64,000 nt of DNA, from NCBI GenBank assembly GCA_905250025.1, contig CAJNOJ010000244.1:1-64000 (forward strand), in the 5' to 3' direction. This document shows, piece by piece, positions 35,670 to 48,020 of the stretch. Under the pieces are notes generated by a model that was not told the DNA's origin, ran no database searches, and saw nothing but the letters and a program-made list of their open reading frames with translations. The position numbers and the translations under genes are program-made. The stretch is from Adineta ricciae. Its lineage: Eukaryota; Rotifera; Eurotatoria; Adinetida; Adinetidae. How positions within the stretch are numbered: the first letter of the stretch is position 1; each line of letters begins with the position of its first letter.

Positions 35670-38292
35670 TCATTTCGAATGATGATGGTGGTGTTGCTGT
35701 TTAGCTGCTTGTGGGATCATATCAAGTAAATATTGAGCGGGATTGGGTTGTCGCATAAGTGAAGCAGCCATAGCGGGCAATGCAGCTAATGCTGCTTGTT
35801 GTTGTTGTTGATGAGTTGATTTGGCTGCAAGCGCTGCGGCTTGATTGGCAACGGCGTATGGAAGCATATTGGATAGAAAGTGTTTTTGAAAAAATTCCAT
35901 TTGTTCAGGTGATTGCAGCGCAGCTAATGTTGACGCTAGTGTTTCAGCGTGCGATGGTGTCAACGCTGGAATATTCGCAAGATTAGTACTATGACCTTTC
36001 GATGAACTACTATGACTTTTTCCACTATGATGATGGTGCGAGTGAGAATGTTGATGATGATTATTATTTGATGTACTATTATTATTATGATGATGGTGAT
36101 GGTGATGATTTGAACTTGTTTTCGTCGATTGTGGCTTATTCAAATGTTTACTACTTTGATGATGGCCATGTTTACTATGTTGATGAGATAATGATGTTGA
36201 CGACGACGACGATGATGATTGTTTGATGGCTGTTGACGAATTTGAATTGGACGTAGTGGATGTCGTTGACGGAGGTGATTGATGTTGAAATTTGGCATCG
36301 AGCTCTTTTTCTTGTTGTAACGCTTTGATAAATGCTTGGCGTAAACGATTCGAATGATCTTGTTTCAGTAGTTTTTTCTGTGATGTTTTCGAACAACGAT
36401 CACAAAGAATTTTCTCATCAGAATTCGTATCACTAGTCGATGACATCTCATGCCAGGTTACAGTCCAGTCTGTACCACATTGGGCGCACACGTGTGGTAG
36501 AGCTATCGAGATGTCTGGTGGAGCACGACGTATGACAATATCTGAGTAAGTATTAATTGCTTGTTCAAGACCAAGGTAAGCGAGAAATTCAGACCAACCA
36601 TTGACACCAGGAATAAATGTTAAATCACATGTGGACGGTTTAGGCGTTGGAATTTGTAATAAAGTTTGTTCAAGTTGTTTACGCAATGCTAGTTTCGCAT
36701 TTAATAAATGCTGCTCAGCAGCGACGCCATTGCCTATAGAAAAGTAAATATGATTATGATGGATAGACAGGTTATCTCCAGGATATAATATTCCTGCTAA
36801 TATGAAACCAGCGCTCATCTTTCTTAAACTGTCTGTGTTGTGTAACTCTTTGAGAAAACTGAAACTGACTAGATGAGGAAATTCCTTCTTGCTCTCAGGT
36901 TTTAATTAAATGATATGATCTTGCAACAGGTGCTTTCAATGCAGCAATGATTTCGACTTTCAAAAAAACTGATTTATTCCGATGAATAATTTCGTTAGTG
37001 AATATACTTTTTGATGAACTGCTTGAATTGGATATCACCGACGAATTTTTTGTCGCTGACGTTGGCACTGTCGATGATATACGTGTAGCGGCCGCTGGTA
37101 CTGTGCTGTTATTATTGGTATTATTTGACTGACGTGTTGCCTGAGGTGCTGATAGAGAATTTTTTGACGACTGTTGTGAGATTTGTGCATTATTATTCGA
37201 ACGATTGACTGTATATTGGTTAGGGTGTGGTGGTTTTGTTGGTGTTGACCGATTCGAATTGTTCTATACAAAAACAATATATGAAAATCAATCGATTTTC
37301 TTGGCAGAAAAAATAGTTTACCGCTTGTTGCTTTGTCGCTGTTAATGGAGTTTTTCCATCTGTTATGGGTATTTGTTGATTTAGTTTCGTGGCTGTCGAC
37401 GGAATTGCTGGTGTTGATCGTTGTTTTATACCGTTATTGCTATTGTTATTTGTTTGTGGTACAAGTCGTTGGTTTGTTTTAAGTTTCTGCATAAGAATGA
37501 GTAAAGCTTCTTGACATTGTAATTCATGTTGAAGACGACGATATTCTGCCAGCATGCTTGGACTCATTTCTGACTCGTCCAATCGTCGATAAGTATTTTT
37601 GGATTCACCGTTGCAAATTGTCATCTTTTTCGAATCATGTTCACTCTTTACTTTAGTTGCCAGCAGAGACATTCGATGTTCATTTTGATTGATTTTTCTG
37701 AAAGACAAGGTGTCAGATGAAGTCATTTGTCAGTGAAAGATGAACATCGCGTTGTTGTTGTTGTTATTTTTGTTTGTTACTGTTGTTCGTTCAGAATAAA
37801 GGAAAGAAAAAGAACGAAACAAGATGTATACGACGAGTAAGCAACAACGGTGGCGAGGTTCGATTTAATGTTCGGAAGCAGTGAATGGCGGAAGGTAGGA
37901 CGAGAAACAAGAAGAGAGAAAAGAAAAAAACGAAGAAAAAGAAGGGATGAAAATATCTATCTGGTGGTGTGATGGTGGAACGCCACTACAAACGTCGACG
38001 ACGACGACGTCCAATTGAACGTTACCACGACAATCATCATATTCGGATAGGAAAAAAAAAAGGAGAAATATATGATGATGATGGCTGAACGAACGAATAA
38101 GGCAGCGGGCAACTTGCCCGCACTGTTTCTAATATTGAATTCTGTTTTCTTTTCAACTTACCCATCATATGCAATACCGCGGAATCGTTTTGTTAATGTC
38201 GATGTAGGATTTGGGTGAGGCACTGTTGTGACATTACTATTATCTAATGCTAACAATGATGATTTACGTTTCAGTCCATTATTTGATATCAT
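35670..38292 (-). CDS. GATAD2: p66/GATAD2-type NuRD subunit
   Basis: Exons run from Met at 38292 (MISNNGLKRKSSLLALDNS), via about 37697-37323 and 37262 to about 36905, to a large 3' exon ending at 35670. The second exon contains the CR1 coiled coil (SPSMLAEYRRLQHELQCQEA, LILMQKLK) that binds MBD2/3. The last exon has LALRKQLEQTLLQIPTPKPS, a GATA-type zinc finger (CAQCGTDWTVTW..CDRC) and SNRLRQAFIKALQQEKELD. The end is QYLLDMIPQAAKQ, a motif p66 proteins also carry at their C-terminus. Between finger and end is a long low-complexity insert rich in Ser, His and Asn. p66 bridges MBD and CHD4 modules of the nucleosome remodelling and deacetylase complex. The junction between the 36.9-kb and 36.7-kb exons could not be settled. 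Confidence 0.88.
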
Positions 38293-41200
38293 TATTAAGT
38301 TTTTCTATTTATGTATATATATATGCGAATGATTTGATTGACAGTATAATAGGTATCTAGAATAGAAAAGAGAAAAACAACAATCAACAGAATAAGTCGT
38401 CGACAGAGAAACAAAATTCTACCAAATGAATGACATGTGCAGGTGAATACAGCATACAATTTATCGAATAACTTGAGAAATAGGAATAAAAAAACTGACG
38501 AAGGAAACAGAAAGAACAATAACAAACAACAATAAGAAGAACACATAGTGTAAATGACGAAGAGACAGGTGAGGAACAGAACCTTCGCGCTATTCCATCC
38601 TATACATGCTGATGTGTTTTGTTTACCGGCAGTATTGGACGCGACGGAAAAGGGTTATTCATTGCTATCATGTGTCTACTCTCTCTCTCCCATTTTGCTC
38701 GACGAACACGACTTACCCTTATATTCCGGTTTTTTTCCATTCTCCTATTTTTTTTTGTTGATGGGAAGGGTTGGTGTTTTATCGTCATCGTCGTTATTCA
38801 GCGTATTATAGAATCTTCTTAAGTGAGACGCTTATGCAATAACATAACTTTCAATCAATCTATCGAATCGAAATTATTTTCGATTGAAACAGCGAACAAA
38901 ATTCAATTTCATGACATTGTCAATATCCTATCACTCGAAGAGTATATCGCGCGTCACATCTCACTCTGTCGAATATCTGATATGATTACTGTTCTAAATA
39001 AGGCTAGTAACAAATATGAACAAGTTCGAGGAAAGGGAAAGAGAAGAAAAAAAAAGAAATGAAAGAACGAGAGGAAAAGAAGTAAAATAGTTCAATGTTC
39101 AGATTTTTTTTCTTGTCTAGCTTAGTTGAAGATGTATATGTACATCATGTTGATGATGCGAACAACGAATCCAACAATCATCCATTGAAGCAGTGAAGAC
39201 AGACATGGACGCTCGCGATAAAGAAAAAAAAAGAAGAAGGAAAAAGAGACGTCGACATACACACTACGATGAAGAAAGAACTATACATTTATGCTTTAAC
39301 TAACCTTCCTCGAACAACACACACACTATGGCGGCGAGTCAAGCATATTCTATTTTTCATCTCTCCCCTATTCTCCTTCGCATTTTTGCAGAGAATGTCA
39401 TTAAGAGTAGGCGGTCGTAGCGCTCCATTCGTAAACAAATAAATAAGTCGTCATTTCTTTCTTTACATTTTATTCCACTCTCTTCTCTACATTTGCAACA
39501 ATAGTCTATGCGCTCGGTCCAATATCAATATCGTACATACATACTTTGACATCCATTGTGTATTTTCTCGTCGAAAGAAGTAAAAAGAAATTTACAAATA
39601 TTCTTTCTGTCATTCTCGTTTTTTTTTTCAAACGATAAAACGCATATGAACACGTTGCGCCTAAGAACGAGCGAATGTAATTGTGCAAATAGTCGACAAC
39701 AGACATACGTACACAATCTCTCTCTGTCTCTTTCACTCAACTTTGTACACATGAAAATCATACAACGAGACGCGGAAAAAAATGTGAAAATCGCAAGTCG
39801 ATTCGAAGGACAAGATATAAAAGTTGAGGTAAAAAAAAGAAAGAATGAATGAAGTCATGCCATAATAGATGGATGTCTCTTAATCAGTATAATAAATAAA
39901 ACTGCGGAAAATTTCGAATGAACAATCGGCGGAAATCCTAATGATGCACGGTTTGTTAATCAAGATCGAATTTTCTACTTATCCGAACGAAATCTCTCCA
40001 CTGTTCGTGTAATTACTTTCTATTGAACAGGTGGTAATGGTCATTTCTATAACATACGTATTCGATCGTGTCGTTTTCTTTCTTTACTATAAAAAAAAAG
40101 GTTATAACGATCAGAGAAAAGGTCGAGGTCAAGGGCATCGATCCATTGGTAAAATACGATCAAATCTTCCAATCGTTCATTGTATAATATTATATTATCA
40201 ACAAAAATGCGACGAAAATTCTGTTAAGACACAGAAATACAAAGAAAACAAACCCGATGACGACGATGTTTCTGTTACTGACGACGAACGTTAAATAAGA
40301 CAGACAAAATACAAGAAAAAAAACTGAAAAAAAGGAAAAAGAAGAAGAAGAAAGACTTATAGTCTCATAAAATAACTAACCATTTTTCTCCTCAATGTAA
40401 TTTATTCACAAAACGTTCCGCTAGTTTTGTAATCATATCTCCACCTTTAATTTCGACATGAATGTATTCAATAAGACGGATAAAGAAGAATGAATATACA
40501 CTTGCTTTAAAAAAAAGAAGGAGAAGACGTACATATGCATATTATGATGTTGAGTGATTGTGGCGCTCGAAACGGACATATATGTGTATATGTGCGTGGC
40601 GAAGAAAAAAAAACAACAAGCGAGAAGATGATTGAATGAACAATCGTTTGTTTGTCAATGATTATTTTATGATTTCAACGAATGAAAAGTACGGAAATAT
40701 GTTGAGTAGTAGTATTGATTGATATGAATAAGATAAAGTTTGTTAATGAACAAAATCAAGTATCCGAAGGAGAGAAGAGATCTTTGATGGATTGGCTTTG
40801 AAATGAGAGAAAGAAGATGATGAAGTTTTGTTGGATGTGATTTTTGTAATGTGTTTATTATTTATTTCCGATGTTTGATCATGTCAATACGTGCGATGCA
40901 TAGTTTGATCAATACGATTGGAAAATTAACATGAATTTTAAGCAATACTACTGAAGATTGTTGATAGGAAGAATTCTTATTTATCGATCAATGATCGTTA
41001 GTATTTGATCAAACCGAACAGACTGAGAGTTCATCAGATTTTTCTCCATCTGCTTCATAGAGCACTTTTAGAAAAGCCTGGTTCAATTTTAATCATAAAT
41101 CATGTCATCATATGATCGTTAAGTCCAAATGAACTTTCCGAAATCGAAAAAGGAAACAAACATATGATTGCCACTCAGGTATTCGAGGCATAACTTCACA

Positions 41201-41539
41201 TACGTCACACGTTGAGTCTAGCTGTGTTAGACTGATACAACGGATATGAAGCAGAGTTTCTTCCGTTTTAATAAGCTACCAATTTGTCATCTCAGAAGCG
41301 TTTATGAATACCAAGACAAATATTAGTCTGAAGAAAATCAAAACAACGATTCTCAACTAACTAGCGGACTTATTCTTGAAAGAAAGCAGAAGTTGTCTGA
41401 TAAAAATATCTTTTCATCCGACGGCGAAAACTTATTCTAACTTTATTTTTCATTCAATAATCAAATAATGTTGACAACATACACAACAACGATAATGATA
41501 TGATTTATGTGACATTCATATAAAAGAACAAGACTTTTC
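38293..41539. other. Gene-poor region upstream of GATAD2
   Basis: About 3.2 kb with no recognised gene. It should contain the GATAD2 promoter and the synaptotagmin 3'-UTR. A-rich and GA-rich tracts are common. Open frames at 38554-38811, 39556-39852 and 40031-40294 (plus) were examined. The last ends in an acidic tail (KPDDDDVSVTDDER) and looks mildly coding, but no domain or convincing upstream exon was found, so none is called. Confidence 0.35.
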
Positions 41540-43308
41540 TTAATAGTTTAATACATTGAATGGCTTTAATTGATACCACTGAGCTATCTGCTTGCTGATC
41601 TGTCGTTGGCACACATCGAGCCAATGCTGATTTGTTTCGCCAGTGTTATTTCCAATTGAAAATGTTCCGATGGGTTCGTGTTTCATGTGATGATCGTAAT
41701 CGAAAAGAATAATGTCGAAATAAATATTTCGTAAATCGTTATCTGGGAGATGAAAGGTGAAACATTCGTTATAAACAGGACACTGTGTCGTTCGTTTGAT
41801 GGTACTTCGTTTTTTCACAATCCGTTGTCCTTTGTAGAACATGTAGATCTTGAAATATGGATCTAAAAGAACAAGGTGAATATTTACCTTGTTCAAGTGG
41901 TTTTTAGACTCACTGATTAATCTCGTGGTGCTGATACGCGGTAAATTAGATGCTTTTAAAACAATTAATGTTATTGTACTATCCGTGGGTTGGTAACACA
42001 ACGAGATAAGCATCTGACCAAGTTGTTGATTATTTAACTAAATAGATCCATGGGATTGTGAAAAAAACCTGAGTAAAATGTTTTCATATCGTTTTACCTG
42101 TTTATGGCGCGGTGTAATATCGCGTATAAATGTCGTTTCCGTTGATTCAAGAGCATTTTCTGTTATTCCATCCGGTAAAATGACAGGAAATGTGACTTCG
42201 CCAAGAATTTCATCACGCGTGAATGTATCGTATGTCAGTATTGTGAAAAGTAAGGAAAGATTCGTTTGATGAAGATTCGGAAATTCGAACAGTTCGTCGT
42301 AAACGGGATTGGAGTTCTTCTTGATAATATGAGTACGCATGGATTGTAATAGTTCTTCAAGAAGAAGAAAGTCAATTGCGTCTTTTCGAATAATCTAGAA
42401 ACTTACCTTGTGTCTGGTCAGATTTTGTTGCGATAAGTTCGATTCGAACGTAGGAATCGATGATAGCCGGTTGTCGATTTCGACGGTAGACAAGAAGATC
42501 TCGTGCATTGAGAATTCGAACAAATAATGATTGTAGATTTGGATCCCATCGTAAAGTAAATGTCAACGATGCCGATTGATAGATCTGTTCCATTGTCGAT
42601 GAATTCGAGATTGTTGATAAACAATCATCTTTTCCTTGTTGCTGTTCTTGTTGTTGATGATGTGGCAATGTTCCTTCAGGCCATGAAAATGAACTTTTGA
42701 TGATTCGACTCGTTTCATTAACTTCTGTATTAGTCTGTAGACTGGATTTGACTGGAGGTGACGGAACGAGACTATCGAAGGACATCGATGCAAATTTTCG
42801 CCGATCGCAACTTGAAAGGCTATATGTCGAATTCTTCAAATCGCATTGACGTCGTTTCCGGTGTGTAAAATATCGCGTAGCAATTAATCCAAGAAGAAAT
42901 CCAACAATCGTCAACGACGAAATTATTGCGATCAACATTGGGAATGGAAATGAATCGCCTAATGTTAGAAGATAATAGAATAGAAGATGAGAATTCCGAC
43001 AGATAAAAAAATAAATCTTTTCGGCAGAGAAAAAGAAGAAAAAAACTGATCAACAGAGTAGTTCTCTAATGATCAAGAAAAATCCCTTGGTAAATGAATG
43101 CTTTACCATTCGAAGCATTTCGAAATTGTTTTAGTTTCATTATGTCGACACAAAGAAATCTAGTTTTCTCATCTAAATTTTTCTACGTACCAGTTTTAGT
43201 TGATAATTGTCTTGTTCGAACATCTTCTTGAATGTGATTATGATGTTCAGTTAGCATACGAACGAACCGTCGGTGCATAGAACTTGTTCTTAACTGCTCA
43301 TCCATCAT
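41540..43308 (-). CDS. SYT: Synaptotagmin family protein (tandem C2)
   Basis: Exon 1 starts at 43308 (MMDEQLRTSSMHRRF). After a roughly 230-bp intron comes a transmembrane helix (MLIAIISSLTIVGFLLGLIA) with a basic stop-transfer (THRKRRQ) and a Ser/Gln-rich linker. C2A follows (LTFTLRWDPNLQSLFVRILN, IIDSYVRIEL, KKNSNPVYDELFEF, YDTFTRDEILGEV), then C2B (ITLIVLKASNLP, PYFKIYMFYKGQRIVKKRST, CPVYNECFTF, FDYDHHMKHEPIG, HWLDV). Synaptotagmins couple calcium and membranes in vesicle fusion. Several acidic calcium ligands in both loop-1 regions are replaced, so this member is probably weakly or not calcium-dependent. The C2B loop-1 region contains a 51-nt in-frame intron-like segment (41863-41913). 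Confidence 0.85.
41863..41913 (-). other. 51-nt stop-free intron (or retained insert) in synaptotagmin C2B
   Basis: On the minus strand the segment begins GTGAGT and ends TTCTTTTAG, has length divisible by three and contains no in-frame stop. Removing it gives SNLPRISTTRLINPYFKIYM, the normal C2B spacing. Keeping it adds 17 residues to loop 1 and restores LLDPYFKI. Introns near 50 nt are usual here, so splicing is the default reading, but frame alone cannot decide. Confidence 0.65.
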
Positions 43309-44837
43309 GCGTGGGTTTCACGGTGCGAGTACTTGAAGATATAGATGTAATTCTTACGTGATTAATACTCCAAAATCATTTGACAAAATGAATGATGAGT
43401 TTTATTCTCGTTATTAGACTTGACATTCTTTTTTTTCTTCTCTCTCTCTCTCTCTGGTAGAGCAACGACTTCGAAAGTCTCTTTCCTTCCCTCCCCCTCT
43501 CGGTCTTTCTCCTATTGCTCTCTCGGGTGTGCAGATGACTAGTTTCTTGTTTGCCGTTTCCATCATTCTTCCAACAAGAATTAGAGAGAAAGAAACAAGG
43601 GAAAGAAGAAGAAGAAGCAGCAAAAAAAGAGAAAGCGAATTTTACTTGTCTCGTTTGTTAATGACACAAAATCGCGCAAGCAAGACAGATGGGGAGACAA
43701 ACTGAAGGAAGAATTGAGGAAACGGCCGACGAAGTTTCTTTTCTCTTCTTGTTTGGTAATTACTATCATCAAAAGAAAAAAAAACATAAAAGTTGACATC
43801 GACAAACTAAACAGTCATCCTATGATGCAATTCCACTTATTCGTTTATCTCCGATCGAGCATACATTCATCTTTTCGAGTGACATTGAACATAAGTGAGC
43901 TAAGATGATTCTCTTGATGGTTCGTTTATTTTACTCCTGATATAATATGTATACAGACGCATAAAGACATATACATAGATATTTGCCGAGACAACAAAGG
44001 AAAACGCACGCATGCACACAGAAAACACTTATTAAGAACGGGTCGATAGAGATCCACAAGCAAAAAAAAGAAGGAAAACGAAAATGACAGGAAACAGTAA
44101 TGATGATCGCACATACACATAGACACCAACACATGTATGCATATCACATTCGTTTGTAGGGACACAAAAAAAAAAGACCGAGAGAATCATTATCGAGTAC
44201 ATATGTGCACACGAACGAGGGAAGAAGAAAAAAAGATTTCAAGATGAAACATACAGGGAACACAAACAAACAACGAATACCATCACATTGCTTTGGTCGA
44301 CTGTGAGTGGAAAAACAACGAGATGAGATATGATATACAACTACTACAACAAAACTGTTGCTTGTGCTTAAACATATTTTTCTTTTCATCGAGCACAGAA
44401 CTAAATGCAAACAAGAGAAAAAGAAACGAACGAAAACTCGAGTAATACCGTCAAGTTTGGCACATGAGATACAGGTTTGGTTCCCGACTTTTTTTGACAA
44501 GAACAGACGAAACCGGTCATCGGAAGACATAGACAAACGAAACGGGAATGTAACGAGAAAGAGAGAGAAAGAAAGAAAGAAACCAATTGATCATTCAAAA
44601 AAAAGAGAGAAAAGTCACATAGATAAGTACACGAATAGATAGATAGGTAGATAGATAATGTGTTGCTTGTCCAAACATCATCATTCAATGTACACATGCA
44701 CATATATGAGAGAAGAGGAGAAAAACAAAAGTTTTTTTGACTATCTTATGTACATGAACATAGAGAAAGAGAAGAAAATTTCGATCTTTATAACTGAAAA
44801 CAAAAGAAACGAAAAGCAAAATGAAAGCAGTTATGAA
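43309..44837. other. Intergenic region with simple repeats
   Basis: About 1.5 kb between the synaptotagmin start and the DCP2 stop, both on minus. Purine-rich tracts dominate. A GATA-type tandem repeat lies near 44627-44657, a GAAA/GAGA stretch near 44559-44581 and a CT run near 43438-43455. Numerous short open frames on both strands reflect this composition and show no motif. Confidence 0.4.
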
Positions 44838-47391
44838 TTATTCTCGAAGGCAACGAAAGACTTCAGAGCGATTCAAACGAAACTGCGTCCAACAACGTGG
44901 ACCACCATAACGAAATGTTTGAGAGTTTAAACCATTGGAAGAATTATTATTTGTTAAATTAGAGAACGGTTGTTGTTGCTGTTGTTGATTTTGTTGTTTA
45001 CGATTTGCTTCATTATTTAAACGTCGATCTGCGCGACCTGTACAATGAAAGAAAGAATTCAAATGATTTTCGAGCGATGTACATGAGAAACTCACGTCGA
45101 TTACGCTGAGATTTTGCATTAGTGCCATTTTCTGAACTGTTAGGTTCATTTTGTAGATGAGAGTTCTTTGGTGTAGATGTCGATTCATCAGGTTCTCCAC
45201 GTTGTAAAATTCGATATTGAATTTGACTTGTTGCATTCGAGGATTTCTTCTCCTTTTGTGACGAGAATTCTTTATTACTTGAGCGATTTTTACTAGCATT
45301 TGGACGTTTATTTTCATCATCATTGGACATCGGTGGTGTTAATTGTATTACATCTAAAGAAAGATTGATTTTTCATTCGTTTAGTCCGACATTGATAAAA
45401 TTTGCTTCGCTTTCTTTTTCTGTTTCAATGACGAATTTCTTTCTATTAGAACTCATATTGTTGATCATGCGACAAACATTAATCGTCGTCTACTCTGGGG
45501 ATTTTCCGGTGAATGACAAGAATATGGAAAGCAGACATAGAAACTATTAATATTCAAGATCTCTGTTCTTTTTTTCCTTCCATTAGATGAAGAAACAATC
45601 AACCAGACTGGTATTCAATATTTGAATAAATTATTCCAGGAAAAGACAATTATATTTCCTTATTAAATTACATGCATCTGTTTCTATTTTGTACGTTTGT
45701 TAATCTCAAAGGTCATTCGACTACGGACATCTTCTCACGCTTGATTCAGATTGCAATTTGGGATTCTTATGCAATACATACTTGATGCAGATGCAGGCGC
45801 CATGCCAGAAGAGCTATTTTCGCGCATGAGTAAAGTTTCGGTAATTGAAGTGTTGTCAGTAACTGTCAATGAATCGTTTTTCAATATTTGACAAAAATGC
45901 CGTTGAATTGTATCTTGAACACTCAATTGTGTTTGAAGTTTTTGGGCTGATGATGGCACTTGCTGCTCGTCAGGGCTGTGGGGTGTAAGACTTGCGATAA
46001 TTTTACTTGGATGTTTTCGTTGTTCGTATGTAGATGTATTATCACGAACTTGAAAACAAAAATTCAGATGCATATGAAACAAAAATGATGATTTGTCACT
46101 CAGAACTTCTTAGCATTGTTAATAATTCTTCATCCAACTATCAAGGATAATTGTATTCATCATGGTGACAAAACTCTACTTACTGTAGGAAGATGTTTGA
46201 TGATCAACGCCGAACAGTTTTTGTAGGATTGTCGGTTGACGAGTATTCGCTGGTAGTGCACCACCGTGATATGTTGTTGTTCGACGTCGTTGTTGAGGAT
46301 AATGATGATGCTGTAAATGTGCTTGTTCGTGTCGTTTTATATATTCATTCGCATTATCTGAATCGCCATTCGATGAAGAATAAATTCCACGTTCTTGATT
46401 GATCCAACGACGTAGATCTCTGAAATGAACATGGATCCCATTGATTATGAAACATTTTACACGATAAAAATTCGTACTTAATGAATGGTATAACCATAAA
46501 GAAAGCTTTTGGATTAAGTCCTAGTGTGACTTGAGGTGTAGTGTCACGTCGGTGACAAGGTAAATCGGAAAGACGAAACCAACGCATTTCCTAATAGCGA
46601 AACAGTGGATTTCAGTTCAATTGAGCAACGATCAACTACCTTAATTTCATTCTTGGTTTTCGCTGCAAATTTCGTATCCAGTGGCACTTGTTTAACAATG
46701 TACAATCTGATAAGTTGTCCATTCAGATCACGTTCCAGATACTGATCATCGTAAGCTCGATCTTTCATATCGAAGCCAACTTCTTCCATAACCTTTGCAA
46801 ACGAAAGTAACAACAAAGTGTCATGCGTCATTCGATCCTATTCAATACGTACTTCTCGTATAGCACATTTCAATGGACTTTCATTTTCCTGTACTTTACC
46901 TTTGGGAAAACCCCAACTTTCTCGATTGTAGAAACCACGAACAAGTAAAACATGTTCGTATGTTGGATCAAGTAAGACTGCACCGTACGTTGGAACACTC
47001 AATTTGTAACCACGCCAACGTGACAGAATAGGATCGAGATTATGAACATAATCGCGTAGAAATGGACAATGTTGAAAAACTAAAATTCACAAGCATGACA
47101 CGAACCCTGACAAGAACAGAATTTACTTTGCTGAGCAAATTCTCGAATGCTGCAAACGTGTAAATCGTTATAATCTTCACAATAAAAATCAATAAAAAAC
47201 CAATGAGCTAATTCGACAGCAAATAGAACACGGACAAGATCTTCACGTTGTTCAGCAGGAATATTAATGATGAAACGACTAAATCAAATGGATTTTATCA
47301 AATTTGGAGTTTTCTCATTTCGAAATCGATCATACCTGCATAAATCGTCTAGGACTTTTGCAGGTATCTGTTGATGCTGGTCAGATGACAT
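44838..47391 (-). CDS. DCP2: mRNA-decapping enzyme 2
   Basis: Multi-exon gene from Met at 47391 ([19 protein letters not shown]) to TAA at 44838-44840. An in-frame upstream Met at 47466 would add 25 residues. The N-terminal regulatory domain shows [20 protein letters not shown] and [16 protein letters not shown]. The Nudix domain shows [21 protein letters not shown] and the Nudix box [11 protein letters not shown] with its metal-binding Glu residues. Box B follows ([12 protein letters not shown].., [17 protein letters not shown]). The C-terminal region is disordered and Gln/Asn-rich and ends [18 protein letters not shown], resembling the conserved C-terminal helix of animal DCP2. It removes the m7G cap from mRNA in cytoplasmic P bodies with DCP1/EDC partners. 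One intron (about 45356-45777) is longer than the others. Confidence 0.93.
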
Positions 47392-48020
47392 CTTTTGGAT
47401 GATAATATTTGAAAAATAGGGACGGATGGAAGAAGAAAAAGAAGGAGGATATCGGGAACTATTCAAAAGGTAGTTTTTACATCTAAAAGAGAAATTCCAA
47501 TGACGAATATGGACGTAAGTTATGCAAACATGTGATAGATGATGATGAAAAGAAATGCAAGTTTATATTTTGACAGACAAATATGTATGCTCGTGTTCCT
47601 CTCTATCCAGATTGGAGGAAAGCGAATACTGATGGTAAAACATGGACTGACACACATGATGTTTATTTTTTCCTTTCGACTAATTGAAAATTTTCTCGAT
47701 AATTGCGAACAAAATTTTTTTATGTTTAAAAAAGTAAAATGAACAAATTGGAAAAGAATTCGATCGAAAGAAGTGTATCTTACTTTTTGATACAGAACAA
47801 ACAATAGAGAAACATATTTTCGCATTGTTACCTACATAAATATAGATAAATGTTGACTGTCCTCAGGTTAACTGTCAATATTTAAGTCATATTTCGCTCG
47901 TCGAGAGATCATCGAGGTTGAATTCGAATACAAAAAGTATTCTTTGGTTTATATTTTAGATAGAAACAAAAAACTTTCAAGATGACGTAGACGAGCAAAA
48001 GATTTCGTCGTTTTTCAAAT
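47392..48020. promoter_or_regulatory. Divergent upstream region, DCP2 / Rubicon-like gene
   Basis: About 630 bp between the DCP2 start (minus) and the Rubicon-like start (plus). It should hold both promoters and 5'-UTRs. Open frames here are short and motif-free. No element can be named. Confidence 0.4.

Noticed and set aside
38554-40294. Several plus-strand frames upstream of GATAD2, one ending in an acidic tail
   Set aside because: No domain, no consistent exon chain, and A/GA-rich DNA that keeps frames open by composition. Left as unassigned.
43926-44703. Many overlapping frames of 65-130 codons on both strands
   Set aside because: All lie in a purine-rich, repeat-bearing intergenic stretch. 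None shows a domain or splice structure.
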